From positions 682,001 to 746,000 of the forward strand of contig JAMZAV010000024.1 in the NCBI GenBank assembly GCA_024449915.1: a stretch of 64,000 bases of DNA, read 5' to 3'. Shown here one piece after another: positions 1 to 10,727 of the stretch (position 1 is the first letter of the stretch; each line of letters begins with the position of its first letter). Origin of the DNA: Sweltsa coloradensis (Eukaryota; Arthropoda; Insecta; Plecoptera; Chloroperlidae). Position numbers and translations under genes: made by a program. The notes under the pieces were generated by a model. The model worked only from the letters and a program-made list of their open reading frames with translations. It searched no databases and had not been told where the DNA came from.

Positions 1-395
1 TATTGGATTTGTGAACGAGAATGATAAGTTATTTGCAATCTATTTCAGCTTCGTCTTGAGCTAGTATAGGATTGACCCAATTAAATCAACTCATTGTATG
101 TATGAAGAAGATAGGGGAGAAGACGGGGAGTTTATATTTGAGACACTCTACGGAAGTAGCGTAGAAATAGTTCGTATGACAATGCTATTTTCTTTTTAAT
201 TCTAGTGTAATCATAGATATGTTTTTTTTTGTACATTATGAAAGCCTTTTAATTTTCGTACTAATTTTTGTGTGCGTATTAATAGTAGCTTATATTAAAT
301 TGTGAGCTAACACATTTTTCTAGAAAACTTGCGGGGGAAATGTACCTCTCCTTCCCCACGATACCGAATAAGAGGATATCATTCAAGTTGGGAGG
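1..395. other. AT-rich stretch, nothing recognised
   Basis: AT-rich sequence with short poly-T runs. I see no coding frame, tandem repeat or tRNA-like box here. Confidence 0.5.
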
Positions 396-510
396 GGACT
401 AAGGAAACCACCAAACCTTCAATCATGATTGCCGGTCGTGGGAATCGATCTGATGACTTCCCGTATAAGAATCTCGCGTGTAACGCATCAACTAGCTCTA
501 TCGGTTGTTA
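396..510 (-). repeat. tRNA-derived SINE fragment, family B
   Basis: Read on the plus strand it carries the family B signature: an AAGGAAACC stretch, then CCTTCAATCATGATTGCCGG, then a degenerate reverse-complement B box (GGGAATCGATCTG) and a degenerate A-box region ending CTCTATCGG. The same order of words recurs at 27493, 49998, 59897, 60630 and 61925. A 74-codon open frame crosses it (329-553), which I read as chance because the frame follows the repeat rather than any protein pattern. The tRNA-like part is diverged, so this is an old copy. Confidence 0.5.
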
Positions 511-574
511 CAGAGTCGTGACAGGTGAACTGTTTTGGCAAGATGTAGAATAACAAAGAATTAAAAGAAGTAGG

Positions 575-640
575 GTATCTTTTCTAAGTTCGGCTGGTAC
601 CGGGTTCGATAACCGACACCAACAATTCTACTGACAGTTT
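575..640 (+). repeat. tRNA-like B-box fragment
   Basis: Contains ACCGGGTTCGATAACCG, a good match to the polymerase III B box with flanking T-stem symmetry. No convincing A box or cloverleaf precedes it, so it is taken as a SINE remnant rather than a tRNA gene. Confidence 0.35.
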
Positions 641-769
641 TTCTAAGGTTTCTTTCAGTCGTTACTTTGAATCTTAGGGATCCACTCCTCAAACAGCTCT
701 TAGAAATTTATTTTATAACTACTTTTATTCCAATTATACTTAAACCTGAAAAGGGGAATGCAATTTATC

Positions 770-1037
770 CCTGACTGGTTCACTTCCGATTGACAACGAT
801 CCTTGTTGACATTTCCCTTCAACAAGGAAGATTCAGAATTATATTTATGGCTTATGTAAGGGAGGTGGGCCAGCCCCCCCCCCCTCAGAAAGTTTTATTA
901 ATCTCGTACTCGGCACCTCCACCAAAACCGTGTTTTAAAAGCTATCAAGATATGTTATTTTATGTTTGTATTCTTCTTTGACAATCTGTTGCTTAAGTTG
1001 CTTCGCTCTTTTGGGTTTTCGCGCACTCGTGCGTGTG
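770..1037 (+). repeat. Family A dispersed repeat, copy 1
   Basis: Shows the family A landmarks in order: CCTTCAACAAGGAAG, a G/C homopolymer block (C12 near 873-884), CGGCACCTCCACCAAAA, and TTCTTTGACAATCTGTTGCTTAAGTTGCTTCGCTC (given here as two adjacent words). The family's 5' part with GTCCGTCCGTC is missing or decayed. The open frame at 790-981 is only a by-product of the repeat. Confidence 0.6.
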
Positions 1038-1260
1038 TAATACGAGTCTGCCACGAAACATGTTCTACACATGCCTGTTAGCCATACTATGTTAACTACC
1101 CCAGTAGGCCTACCTGTCCCTGCATTCAGATCAATATCTAACTTTGCACGGTTGTCGTAAAGAATACAAGGATATCTTCACTCGAACGTAAATTAGAAAA
1201 AATATATTCATTATAGCCGAAAACAAATACCTAAATAGACATTCTTTGTTTTTTTAGTTG

Positions 1261-1384
1261 CAAAGCACCCCCACCAAGGATTTCAATGTACTGTAAGATT
1301 TTATTTGTGCGCTCTTCTTCGACAATCTCTTGATTGAGTTGCTTTGCTCCCTATTTTTGGCACTCCCGAACCCTTGCTTGCGAA
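1261..1384 (+). repeat. Family A dispersed repeat, 3' part, copy 2
   Basis: Begins in the GCACCCCCACCAAGG box and continues through TTCTTCGACAATCTCTTG, GAGTTGCTTTGCTCCC and GGCACTCCCGAACCC, the conserved 3' end of the family. It lies about 220 bp after copy 1 in the same orientation. Confidence 0.6.
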
Positions 1385-2164
1385 CAAAAAAATCAAAATA
1401 ATGTTTTTTTTGTCCATATCAACTCTTCAACTTAACCATTTTTTGAAACGTGAATTTAATAATAATGGAGTATGTACAAAGTTATTGACATCTTTGATGC
1501 TAGACGGCATTACAAACGGGAATGCTCCTCAAAGGGTTGAACGGTTGTCTTTAAGTAAACCTTTAGAAGAGAAACTCATATAACATAAACCACAACCTCC
1601 TGTCCACCTCATGATATACAGTCCACTAAACACTATTTGCTTCTCATTCCTCCAAGTAGTTAGTAGAGTGTAGAGTCATGACACCCGATCAGCATTCAGT
1701 TACCGCGTCAATCGGACGTGATAGTGATAATTTTAATTGTCAGATATTGGCGCTAGGTGTTTTGCACGTAACATTTAGTGATTAGTTAATTTAATGTGGT
1801 ACAGTTTAGTAGAGTCAAATACCGCGTATAGATCTATGAACTTTATACTATTTTTCTTAATGACGAGTAACGAAAAAACGTAGAACAATTTCTCCCTTTT
1901 TCTATTAATTTTTTCTTTCCCCTCTTTTGTGGTGTGTAACGGTGGAAGTTATTGGTCGTGATGGAGGTGGTGGTGGGAGGATAGGGGGGTATTTGACGAT
2001 TTTATATTGGATATGCCAGTGTCGATATATTCAAAACCAATATTGTTTGTAGCATAAGTCTTCATTTTTTTAAAATTTTGTATTGTTCATTGGTAAAAGT
2101 TTGCAAGTGTTTTTTAGGGTGAGTGTATTCACTGTATTGCTAAGTCTACATGAATTTTGCAGGG
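1385..2164. other. Unassigned stretch
   Basis: AT-rich with a purine-rich patch at about 1950-1990 (GGAGGTGGTGGTGGGAGG). No gene or repeat family is recognised. Open frames are short. Confidence 0.45.
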
Positions 2165-2270
2165 CGATGAATGAAGGGTGGTTCAGGATTGAAACCCACG
2201 CACCTCGGAGTCGTTTGGTTTAGCTGCGAGTTGCACCCCAACGTTGTGAGCCACCGCGCCAGGGTATGTC
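2165..2270 (-). repeat. tRNA-derived SINE head
   Basis: On the minus strand an A-box-like GCGGTGGCTCACAACG is followed about 45 bases later by a B-box-like GGGTTTCAATCCTG. Spacing and order fit a polymerase III internal promoter. The acceptor arms do not pair, so a tRNA-derived SINE is more likely than a functional tRNA. Confidence 0.45.
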
Positions 2271-2829
2271 TTGAACAACACATAATATAATGACATGACA
2301 TTTGGCAACAATGTTCAACAGATTAGTTTATTTTTTCTTTCTAAATGTTGTGATGATCACTGCTAGCTCAGATCCGTGGTAGGCATGGCTCCTGCATCCG
2401 TCATCTCGCTTCCAAAGATCGTTCTAATCCGATTATCAGACTCTCAAAGAAACTCGGGCATACGCGATGCAAAAACATTCGCTTCAATTGTATCACGGCT
2501 CCAAGGGGAAGTCAAAACGATTAACTACGACACAAATCATCAGCGTATTTTTACGAGATGTTGTGTATTTGTTAAACCAATGAGGCTATGTTGTCTACCT
2601 TGATCGTGTTTAGTACAGGAAACTCCCGCCGTAATCTGGCGACAAGCGCTATTAGCGCTCCCTCCGTGTTGACTTGACAATACGTTCACATCAATCACTG
2701 CGACAAATATGATATTCTCATTCTAAATGTATAATCTGGACTTTTATATTAGATATTTCAAACTAAGCCCTGGCACTGGAGTACTCAAAATTGGAAGCAG
2801 AGTTCAGTACAACGCTTGTTACAGTGATT
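2271..2829. other. Unassigned stretch with a 75-codon open frame
   Basis: An open frame at 2376-2603 (+) has ordinary amino acid composition but no recognisable domain and no clear splice context. Below it lies a slightly GC-richer patch near 2620-2680. I do not call a gene. Confidence 0.35.
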
Positions 2830-3030
2830 GTTCTTGGTGGAGGTGCCGGGTATGTGTAAATTCAAACGTTCTGTGAGGCTAGGGCCGCCCCCTGACACTT
2901 AAGGTCACTTAAAACATTCCGTGTCAACCTTGTTGAAGAGCAATTTCGTATGCCAATCAGGGTTCATGTTCGGTCATTATCGCGAGACGTGACACACGCA
3001 CAGACGGACGGACAGGAAAGAGATGCGTAG
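2830..3030 (-). repeat. Family A dispersed repeat, copy 3
   Basis: Reverse orientation: TTGGTGGAGGTGCCGGGT, a GGCCGCCCCCTGACAC block, CCTTGTTGAAG, GTTCATGTTCGGTC, GAGACGTGACACACGC and ACAGACGGACGGACAG in the order expected for the minus strand. One of the better preserved copies. Confidence 0.7.
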
Positions 3031-3905
3031 ATTACTTATACTGAGATGTTTTGGCAAATTTCAAAATAAATAGTCTTCTGGGTTATTATACACAGTGTGA
3101 TAAATACCACCCTCAAAACATTGTCACACTTTCTCTCGTCCGTCCATAACTCTCACTTGGAACTCATATCATTGATGTGAACTGGTTTATCCGGCAACCA
3201 TGTTCGAGCCCGGTGTAAAAAGTGAGCCTGTCTCTAAAGCGAGGGATAAGAATGTAAAGAATGAAGGGGATTAAGAAAGCTAACTGCTAAATCTCAAGGC
3301 ATGGCTTATGCCGCGTATTTCGTGTAGCCTAGCCAGGGGCGGCACCAAACAGCCGCTTGTAACCGACAGGGAAGACCAAACATCATGATGGCATCCAGTT
3401 TAGATGATCAAGCCTTATTATTTTAATTCATTAGAATGACTGCCAAATTGTTGTTAAGAGATAATTACTTCATGGGATCACTTCATGATTATTTTCTTCT
3501 CACCACCTCTACCACGGTAAAATATAGCAATTATGATGTTCCCGTTTGTCCTATATCTATAAATTGCTTATGGTACATGATTTTGTGTTGAAAACTTGAC
3601 AATATAGCTGTTTCAAGATATGGTATTTGATGTCTTATTTTCTTCTGGGGGTGATGGTGAAAACAAGTTTATCTTCCAAAAATTCTTTTGGCGGGATAGC
3701 ATCCCCCAATTCGACCACGACTGATGTGTGCGCGCAGAATACTCCGAAGTTTGGTAATGATGTCCCTTATTTAGCTTGCTTTCCCGAGTAAGGCTAAAAA
3801 ACGTTGTTCAAAATAAATTTTTAATGTATTTTAAAACAATTGAAATCTTTTGAAATCATCGTCTTATTGACCGAATCTATATTATACATTGTTTTGAAAT
3901 TTTAC
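3031..3905. other. Unassigned stretch
   Basis: AT-rich flank of the LINE fragment. No coding frame or repeat family recognised. Confidence 0.4.
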
Positions 3906-5333
3906 CAACCACAAAAAAATAGAAAACTATAGGCCAATATCTTCGATCCCAATATTTCCTAAAATATTGGAAAAAGTAATGTATAATAGACTTGAAAAAT
4001 ACCTGCAGGATAATGAAATAATTACAAATTGTCAAAATGGATTCTTAAAAGGTAAATCCACTCTAACAGCTGCTTTCTCACTAACTGATAAAATACTCGA
4101 AGCACTAGATAAAAAAGATAAAGTACTTGGGATTGTTTTTGACCTCTCGAAAGCCTTCAACACTGTCAACCATGAAACTCTTCTGCAAAAATTGCAATAC
4201 TATGGCATAAGGGGTATAGCTTTTGACTGGTTTAAATCATACCTAGGAGATAGAAAGCAAATTGTAAATATGACAAGAAACTTAACAGGGAACAAATGTA
4301 TAGCTCTGAAAGGGAGACAATAGTGACGGGTGTACCACAAGGATCTATCCTCGGCCCTGTTGCATTTCTACTCTATTCAAATGATCTGCCAGCAAACTCG
4401 ACTACTGGACTAGTTATACAATTTGCTGATGACACAAGTAAAATACAAAGTGCATCAGAGTGGGATGAGCTATGCAGGCAAGCAAGTATTACAATAAAAG
4501 AAAATAATGAATTGTGCGAAGCAAATGATTTGGCTTTCAAAAAAAACAAAAAAAAATTGTCTTCTTCCACACAGACAATACATAATAACACAAACATAGA
4601 TTTACTTTCCTTAAACATACGAGATGACAGTCTAATTAGAATCCATCCAACAATTGACACTGAATTCTTGGGCTTTCATCTGGATAGTAAACTAAAATGG
4701 AAAACACACATCAGGAATCTTACTCCAAAACTTAACTCGGCATGCTTTCTCCTGAGGAAAATGAGTACTTTGGTAAATAAAAAAAACAAAAAATACTGTA
4801 TTTTGCTTACTTTCACTCATTGATGACAAATGGAATCACACTGTGGGGGAACTGAACAGATAACAATCATGTTTTCCTCCTGCAAAAAAAAACTATCAGA
4901 ATCATTTCATGGTCAGGATTTAGAACTAGCTGTAGACCACTATATAAGAAGCTTGGAATACTACCCATGCCTTGTGTTTGTGCATAAAAATAAAAATCTT
5001 TTTCAATGCAACTCCGACGTCCATCACCTAAACACGAGAAATAAAAATAAACTTAGAATACCCCAGTGTAACCTCACAATTCGACAAAAAGGACTCAAAG
5101 TTAGTGGAATTGAACTGTATAACAAGCTGGAACAAAACATTAAGGCGATGCAAGATATAATGAGGTTCAAACTAAAACCAAGAGTATGCTACTTCAGGAG
5201 TGCTACTATTCAATACAGGAGTTTAAAAGTCGGTAGGATGTTTGTGGAAATGAGGTATATATTGTATAGTTTATATTCTGCTTTTGGTAATGTGAAATGT
5301 GGTGTATTGCTCTTGGAACTGATTAATGTATGA
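3906..5333 (+). pseudogene. Non-LTR retrotransposon reverse transcriptase, 5'-truncated and frameshifted (jockey-like)
   Basis: Encodes the C-terminal half of a LINE ORF2: the reverse transcriptase that copies element RNA at a nicked chromosomal target. Starting in the NYRPIS block (about 3923), frame 1 gives the fingers/palm region with FDLSKAFNTVNH at 4138-4173, containing the first catalytic aspartate. A shift near 4300-4323 moves to frame 3, which holds GVPQGSILGP (4329-4358) and the active-site box FADDT (4422-4436; most relatives have YADDT). Near 4790-4830 the frame shifts again, with two stops around 4821-4826. The tail carries DVHHLNTRNKNKLRIPQ and LKVSGIELYNKLE, typical of the region after the RT domain in jockey/CR1-type elements. 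The N-terminal endonuclease is absent, as in usual 5' truncation. An alternating TA tract (about 5339-5355) follows, perhaps the 3' tail. Family assignment is by motif memory; the dead state is directly visible. Confidence 0.9.
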
Positions 5334-6339
5334 TTTGTGCATATATATATATATTTAAAAATAATATTAAATAATATATTTTAAAGAGCATATTCTAGAA
5401 TTTTAGAATAAGATGTAAATATTTTAAATTTTTGATATTAATTACTAACCTGTAACAAATCAAAATGATAACTCAAATATGTTATGTATATTTTATATAC
5501 TTGTGAATTTCAAAGAGGCTAATAAAAATCTATCTACGAAGTTTCGAAGTCATCAATTTCTTTGTCAGTTTTTGTCCGATTTACTTGGGAAGTTACATCT
5601 TTTGAGTATGTCAATGTTTGATAACCATACAAAAATCCGGATAAATTCAGAACAACGTAGAAAAAAGTAACGTTTAAATAGAGCCTTGTATAGGGCAGGT
5701 TTCCGCTCCATGTTTTAGTTTAACGTCGTCCTGTTCAGTTAATTAAACTGATGTACAACGCTGGACATGTTTGTGAACATGCTTTACGACTTACAAGATG
5801 ATGAGTGGTTAAAAAAAGTAAATTATTTTAAAAAACATATGTAATCTTGTCTCTGCCCGAACAATCATCGTATGAGTTTTGAGATTTGTTCAATGGGTAA
5901 TTAGAATGAAGTATGATGGGTTTTTTTTTTTGGGGGGGGGTGTAGGGTATACATGCTTCGAGTAAGCTTTCGAACCCACTTACAACAAAATACAAATTTA
6001 TGAAAAAATGTTATGTTTTATATTTTCTTTAATTCAGCTTCAACTCTATTGATAATCGTGCGAACATAATTCCTAATACCAAAATCGTGAAACCCAACTT
6101 AACCAACATTCTCCATATGACGTGTTGTAAGTGGCAGTATTTAAACTCTCAAGTTGTTTGAAATTGTTCAGAGAGCAATACATAATCAGACACTTTCATA
6201 AACCCCCAGAAAAGGATCGCCCTTCTTAAATCCCACGGTAATCTCTTAGCGCATAAGTCTTATGATCAGACCGCAGATGATGCTAAGCAATCTTTGATAT
6301 CCCTGACCTGTATCAATCTGGTTAATCTTCATCTTTTAC
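5334..6339. other. AT-rich unassigned stretch
   Basis: Begins with a TA microsatellite (about 5339-5355), then AT-rich sequence with a T-run/G-run junction at about 5920-5941. Nothing gene-like recognised. Confidence 0.45.
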
Positions 6340-6501
6340 CTGAAGAAAGAAGTCACTCCAAGGACTCTTAACACATTCATCTTGGTATAATCCCCAGGCA
6401 GGCTCGGAGCTCCCGGCTCTTACTATCGGCACGCCATCCAGGAACCACCCATTGTTATCCGAGGCAATGATTTCAAGAATTAGGCAATCCCTTCCAATAA
6501 G
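6340..6501 (-). CDS. Orphan candidate internal exon, product unknown
   Basis: A 162-base block of exactly 54 codons without a stop, read on the minus strand from 6501 to 6340. It is preceded by TTGCAG (AG at 6503-6502) and ends CTTCAG before GTAAAAGATG, a good donor site. If real it is a phase 0/0 exon. The peptide begins LIGRDCLILEIIASDNNGWF and contains GWFLDGVPIV and WGLYQDECVKSPWSDFFLQ; composition looks protein-like (Trp, Cys and Asp rich, little repeat bias) and codon use is less AT-biased than the flanks. Against it: the polypyrimidine tract before the acceptor is poor, no partner exon was found nearby, and I recognise no domain. It could equally be a captured or decayed exon. Confidence 0.35.
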
Positions 6502-6535
6502 CTGCAACCTTTCTTGGCTTACGGATTAAGCTGGA

Positions 6536-6856
6536 GTCTTACGTAAGGCTTTGATGTACCGTGGTCTGTGACTAAACCCGGGCACAGTCGCAGCACCGAC
6601 AGACGTGGCTCAGCTATAGCATACGAGGCTTATCTTCGGGAGGTCTGGGTTCAATACCGGACATAGCACTGATGTTTCTTCCCTGTTTCGTCCGTCTTAC
6701 GTAAGGCTTTGATGTACCGTGGTCTGTGACTAAACCCGGGCATAGTCGCAGTCATCGCTTACACTCAGCACCGACAGACGTGGCTCAGCTATAGCATACG
6801 AGGTTTATCTTCGAGAGGTCTGGGTTCGATACCGGACATAGCACTGATGTTTCTTC
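6536..6856 (+). repeat. Tandem duplication of a tRNA-derived SINE head
   Basis: Two near-identical copies start at 6536 and 6694, both with GTCTTACGTAAGGCTTTGAT. Each contains a polymerase III A box (TGGCTCAGCTATAGC; second copy from 6781) and a B box (TGGGTTCAATACCGG in copy 1, TGGGTTCGATACCGG at about 6821-6835 in copy 2). The second copy has an extra 18 bases between TCGCAG and CACCGACAG. The few differences show a recent local duplication. I infer a SINE; no cloverleaf with paired acceptor was found. Confidence 0.65.
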
Positions 6857-7020
6857 TGTCATAGGCAAATACTGCATTGTATCTTATAAACAAGTTAAAC
6901 AACACATCCCTATCATTACCAAAATGTCGATTTAACACAATTATTATTATAAGTATCTAGCTACCTTAAGAGGGAATAGGACACATTGGGCAGTTGGCAC
7001 ATAGCTCTTCGCTCGGCCCG

Positions 7021-7194
7021 GACTCAGGAAGTATCCGACGTATATTAAGCTTTACATACTTGTCAGTAAGCACACATGAACAGGACAGCCCGACTCAGGA
7101 AGTATCCGACGTATATTAAGCTTTACATACTTGTCAGTAAGCATACATGAACAGGACAGCATACATGAACAGGACAGCATACATGAACAGGACA
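7021..7194 (+). repeat. Nested tandem repeat: 71-bp duplication plus 18-bp x 3
   Basis: A unit beginning GACTCAGGAAGTATCCGACG occurs at 7021 and again at 7092 (period 71). The end of the second copy is expanded into three copies of GCATACATGAACAGGACA at 7141, 7159 and 7177. The sequence reads as stepwise slippage or unequal exchange. The 18-base period keeps a frame open (7131-7313), giving a short repeated peptide with no likely function. Confidence 0.8.
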
Positions 7195-7394
7195 GCCCTA
7201 CAGTCGTAGATTTTCAATATTTTATGTTTATCAGTCATGACATTTCCACGAATATAATCATTAAAGACTTATTAAGAAAATCCAAAAACCTGAAAATCAA
7301 TTTTTTTCTTTAATTTTGAAAAAACATTTTCTCGAAAAGTGTTACTGTAGAGCCCTATGGTTCCTCTTCCTTGACAACTAGCCAGCATTGTAAA

Positions 7395-7500
7395 CAACTG
7401 TGGTGTCTATCGGCCGAGCGAACAGGGATGTCCTAACCCACCGAGAGGAAAGCACATCGCGACTCTGATTCTGGAGACCGCCGGCTCGATACCAGTGAAG
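7395..7500 (+). repeat. tRNA-derived SINE head
   Basis: Has a B box CCGGCTCGATACC near 7480-7493, preceded by CGACTCTGATTCTGGAGACC, a word order shared with the family B tRNA-like part (GACTCTGATTCGGGAGG at 50060-50080, minus strand). No paired acceptor stem is evident. Confidence 0.4.
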
Positions 7501-9861
7501 TTTGTTTGTGAAATGTGTCCTCAGTCACTGGCGAATCAAGATTTAGTCCTACTAACAGCTCTTGGAGGTTCCTTCCTAATTAACCGACCCCCCTACTACC
7601 TTGTTTGTCCTGTGAAGATTGTCACATTCGATAAACTGGGGATGGGGCTTCTACTAATAAAGTTGTTGTACTTAGCACGGACATAGATGTCTAGGCAATG
7701 GGTTTTCAATTCGAACATCGTGTATTTGAAAGATGTAGAGAGTGAAATTTTCAAATTTTTAATTTACAAATACGCTAAAAATAATCTCCCACTCTTCCTT
7801 CCCCCCTCCTCTATCAGTCCCTCCCACAAACCAAAGGCATTATCTAAGTAATCTCATAATTCCCATATAAATTTCTCAACAACAATGTCTATCTTTCATG
7901 CGTAGCAAAGCGTGTAATATACCCTGTTATTTTCATCGTTTAATTCATTAACTCTACGCGTTTATCTCACAATCTCAGCCCATCACCGAGTTTTATCTTG
8001 TATATCATTGTGCTACATATTATAAAACTTCGGTAAGTTACAATAGCCAGACAGGAATCTTTATGAGCTGCAGAGGGACTCAATCCCTGTATCAGAGAAA
8101 GTGTGTCATTTTTGAAATCATTTTATCTAAATATCAGAATCTGTCTATAGTGTAGTTCTTTAATACTTTTCGAATTACATGCAGGGAAATTATCATTTTC
8201 TTGTTCTGTTCTGTTCCACCAGGTTACTAAATACTTATGTACACCCCTTTATTTTATTTAAGTCATAGATATTTTCCTACGTGCCCTCATTCCTCAATGT
8301 CCACAAGCTTCTTCATTTTTGGTAGATATTTACAAATTTCGTGTGACTAATCAGGACCAAAATTTGACAAACAAATCATGAACGAAGATAGGCACAATTT
8401 TTCTTAAAACGTACACAAAATTGTATTTCCTTGTTGGAAAAACGACGTAGGCAGTGTGTCGTTCTCTCTCTAATGTGAATGTGATTCCGAGTTTCGTCCA
8501 TGTGTACTCAATGCACATGGAACATACACTTGGTTACGACTTTGCTGATTGGGCTTCCCTTTTCCATTTTAATTTAACTTTTCTAAACTTGTTGAATCCG
8601 TATCCTGGATTCGTCATCGTTCAGCATGGTTGCATATCTTTGGTTGCATAAACCTCTCTCGGTAATCCTGTAGCTGTAGACAATGGTGGGTGGGCGTCGT
8701 CTTCGCGCGGAACAAGAACAACCTACTTGTACTGCACTTGTACCCGTGGTCATCGAATTGTGTTCATTTATAGTTATTACTGCGAAAACGCTTGGAAGCT
8801 AAAATTTATGTTTTCCGTTTTGTGGTTTTGAGCTGATTTTGTTGATAAATTGTAGCTTTAGTTAGTTGATTTGCTAAGATCCATATAACTAAAAGAAATG
8901 TGTTGTTACTATTGTCTCTCTATAAACTATGCGTATGTAGATCACCAAAGATTGGGAGGAAAAAAGGTCTGCACCGTAAGAAAATCAAGAGGGCCCAAAA
9001 TCGAATTAAATTGATTCCCGACATTTACCTTGTAAATTGTTAACAATATATACAAAAAAAAATCTTATGCGTTTAATAGTTAGTAAAAAAAAAAACATTA
9101 AAAGTATGAGCATATTACTTCGGGGCAAAGCCGACTGTTATTAACTAATTAAGTCGCTATAGTTCAATACAATGTATTACAACGAACATGGTAAAGAAAA
9201 GCTTTGTTCAACGGTGTTTTAGCTTAGGAGAGGAAGTGGCACGGAGACGAGTTTTTTGTCAGGTCATGTTCGCGTTTGCTCACTGAAAGCCTGGCTCTAG
9301 ATTTGGATGTAGCGCAGCTTTGTCGTGGGTGGGGGTGTTAGTGGGTGTGGCTGCCAGGCGATCATCCCAAGACTACCCCTCGCCGCCCGCACCCGCAAAC
9401 CAGTCGGCGGTACCCGGCCCGGGTGTCCACAGTCCACTCTTACAACGATGCATGGTTCTTGTATGATCACGATCATTTTTGTATTGCTTTTTATTCATTA
9501 GTAATATATTAAAATAACATTTAAAAAAACATTCTTATAATCGTATTAAGAATCTAGCCACTCAGTCACACACTTTTGAAGCAGACTAAGCCATCCTTGC
9601 TGGCGCTGACACCGTCGACGAGCTCATTCTAATTTTATTTTAAAATTGATACAACTGTTGTAAAATATCATGAGAAATTTGAAGTAATTGCATTTATTTG
9701 TTTTTAATGATGAGACATTTTACTGGCCAAAGCATTTTTACGAAACTGTACACACTTAAGCTGTGTATTTTAGTGAAGCTCAGTCGCAAATTGTATGTAT
9801 AATTACTGATTTTATGAATGCATAACTTATATTATTATAAGGGCGTTGAGGATTTACCTTT
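7501..9861. other. Unassigned stretch
   Basis: AT-rich with a polypyrimidine patch near 7785-7825 and a GC-rich patch at about 9300-9430 (CGCCGCCCGCACCCGC). No frame with protein character and no repeat family recognised. Confidence 0.4.
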
Positions 9862-10010
9862 TATAAATTTACAGTGTGTATAAGCTCGGTGTTTCGGAAC
9901 CACAGTGCTTTACATTTCCCTTCATCAGACTACTCTACTCATATGTCTGTCTCACACACTAAATAACGTTAACCCGCGGAACGGCAAAATGACCCCTTTG
10001 ATGTAATCTT
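9862..10010 (-). mobile_element. Diverged copy of the foldback element seen at 40975-41274
   Basis: Shares, in the same order as the 41 kb copy, AGTGTGTATAAGCTCGG, GTTTCGGAACCACAGTG, a TTCATCAG block, TGTCTCACACACTAAATAAC and GGCAAAATGACCCC. On the minus strand this reads CTGATGA ... GAAAC (9928-9922 and 9895-9891), the conserved core words of a hammerhead ribozyme. The inverted arms have decayed. Family relation is visible; ribozyme function is inference. Confidence 0.55.
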
Positions 10011-10036
10011 ATCATATTCTGGCCTATGACAATAGT

Positions 10037-10053
10037 GACGATGATGATGATGA

Positions 10054-10088
<35 letters not shown>
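10037..10088 (+). repeat. (GAY)n trinucleotide microsatellite
   Basis: Seventeen triplets: a GAC, a run of GAT, then a long run of GAC. The minus-strand reading gives poly-Ser, which I treat as a repeat artefact. Confidence 0.9.
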
Positions 10089-10089
<1 letters not shown>

Positions 10090-10432
10090 GGATCGGAACA
10101 ACGATAATCTCTTTATCAGTTGCTCTACATGTTTCTTAGACAGACTCGAACGTCTCCTCGTGGTCTTTGCTGATTTACTTCTCTTAAATGCAAAACTATT
10201 ATTCACACAAAGATGATTTGTAGTATATGTGGATGATTATTTATTCAGAAAGTTTCAAATACAGCAAACCAGTTTAAATTGATATACATAAACAAATAGA
10301 CAACTAATAACACACGCAGTACACAAACATGAAAAACAAAAACAATTTTATTATTTATTTGTTTATTTTACTTGTTATTTTTCCTGCATTATAAATTAGA
10401 AAGTGTCTGCCTCACGTACGTTGGTTACATAC
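10089..10432. other. AT-rich unassigned stretch
   Basis: AT-rich spacer between the microsatellite and the 50-bp minisatellite; nothing recognised. Confidence 0.45.
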
Positions 10433-10727
10433 GCTTCCTAGCCTACGCTTGCGTCCCCACCGCCGCTGACAGCGACACTATTGCTTCCTAGCCTACGCTT
10501 GCGTCCCCACCGCCGCTGACAGCGACACTATTGCTTCTAGCCTACGCTTGCTCCCCACGCGCTGACAGCGACACTATTGCTTCCTAGCCTACGCTTGCGT
10601 CCCCACCGCGCTGACAGCGACACTATTGCTTCCTAGCCTACGCTTGCGCCCCCACCGCCGCTGACAGCGACACTATTGCTTCCTAGCCTACGCTTGCGTC
10701 CCCACCGCCGCTGACAGCGACACTATT
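10433..10727 (+). repeat. GC-rich minisatellite, 50 bp x 6
   Basis: Units begin GCTTCCTAGCCTACGCTTGC at 10433, 10483, 10533, 10579, 10628 and 10678. Copies are nearly identical; the third has small deletions (GCTTCTAG, GCTCCCCACGC) and the fourth lacks one CG. The unit is clearly richer in GC than its surroundings and contains the short palindrome GCCGCTGACAGCG. High identity suggests recent expansion or homogenisation. Confidence 0.95.

Noticed and set aside
4373..4660. Minus-strand gene antisense to the LINE
   Set aside because: It is the reverse-strand shadow of the reverse transcriptase region, and the plus strand shows clear RT motifs.
10024..10206. Poly-Ser protein on the minus strand
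   Set aside because: Translation of a (GAY)n microsatellite plus chance sequence.
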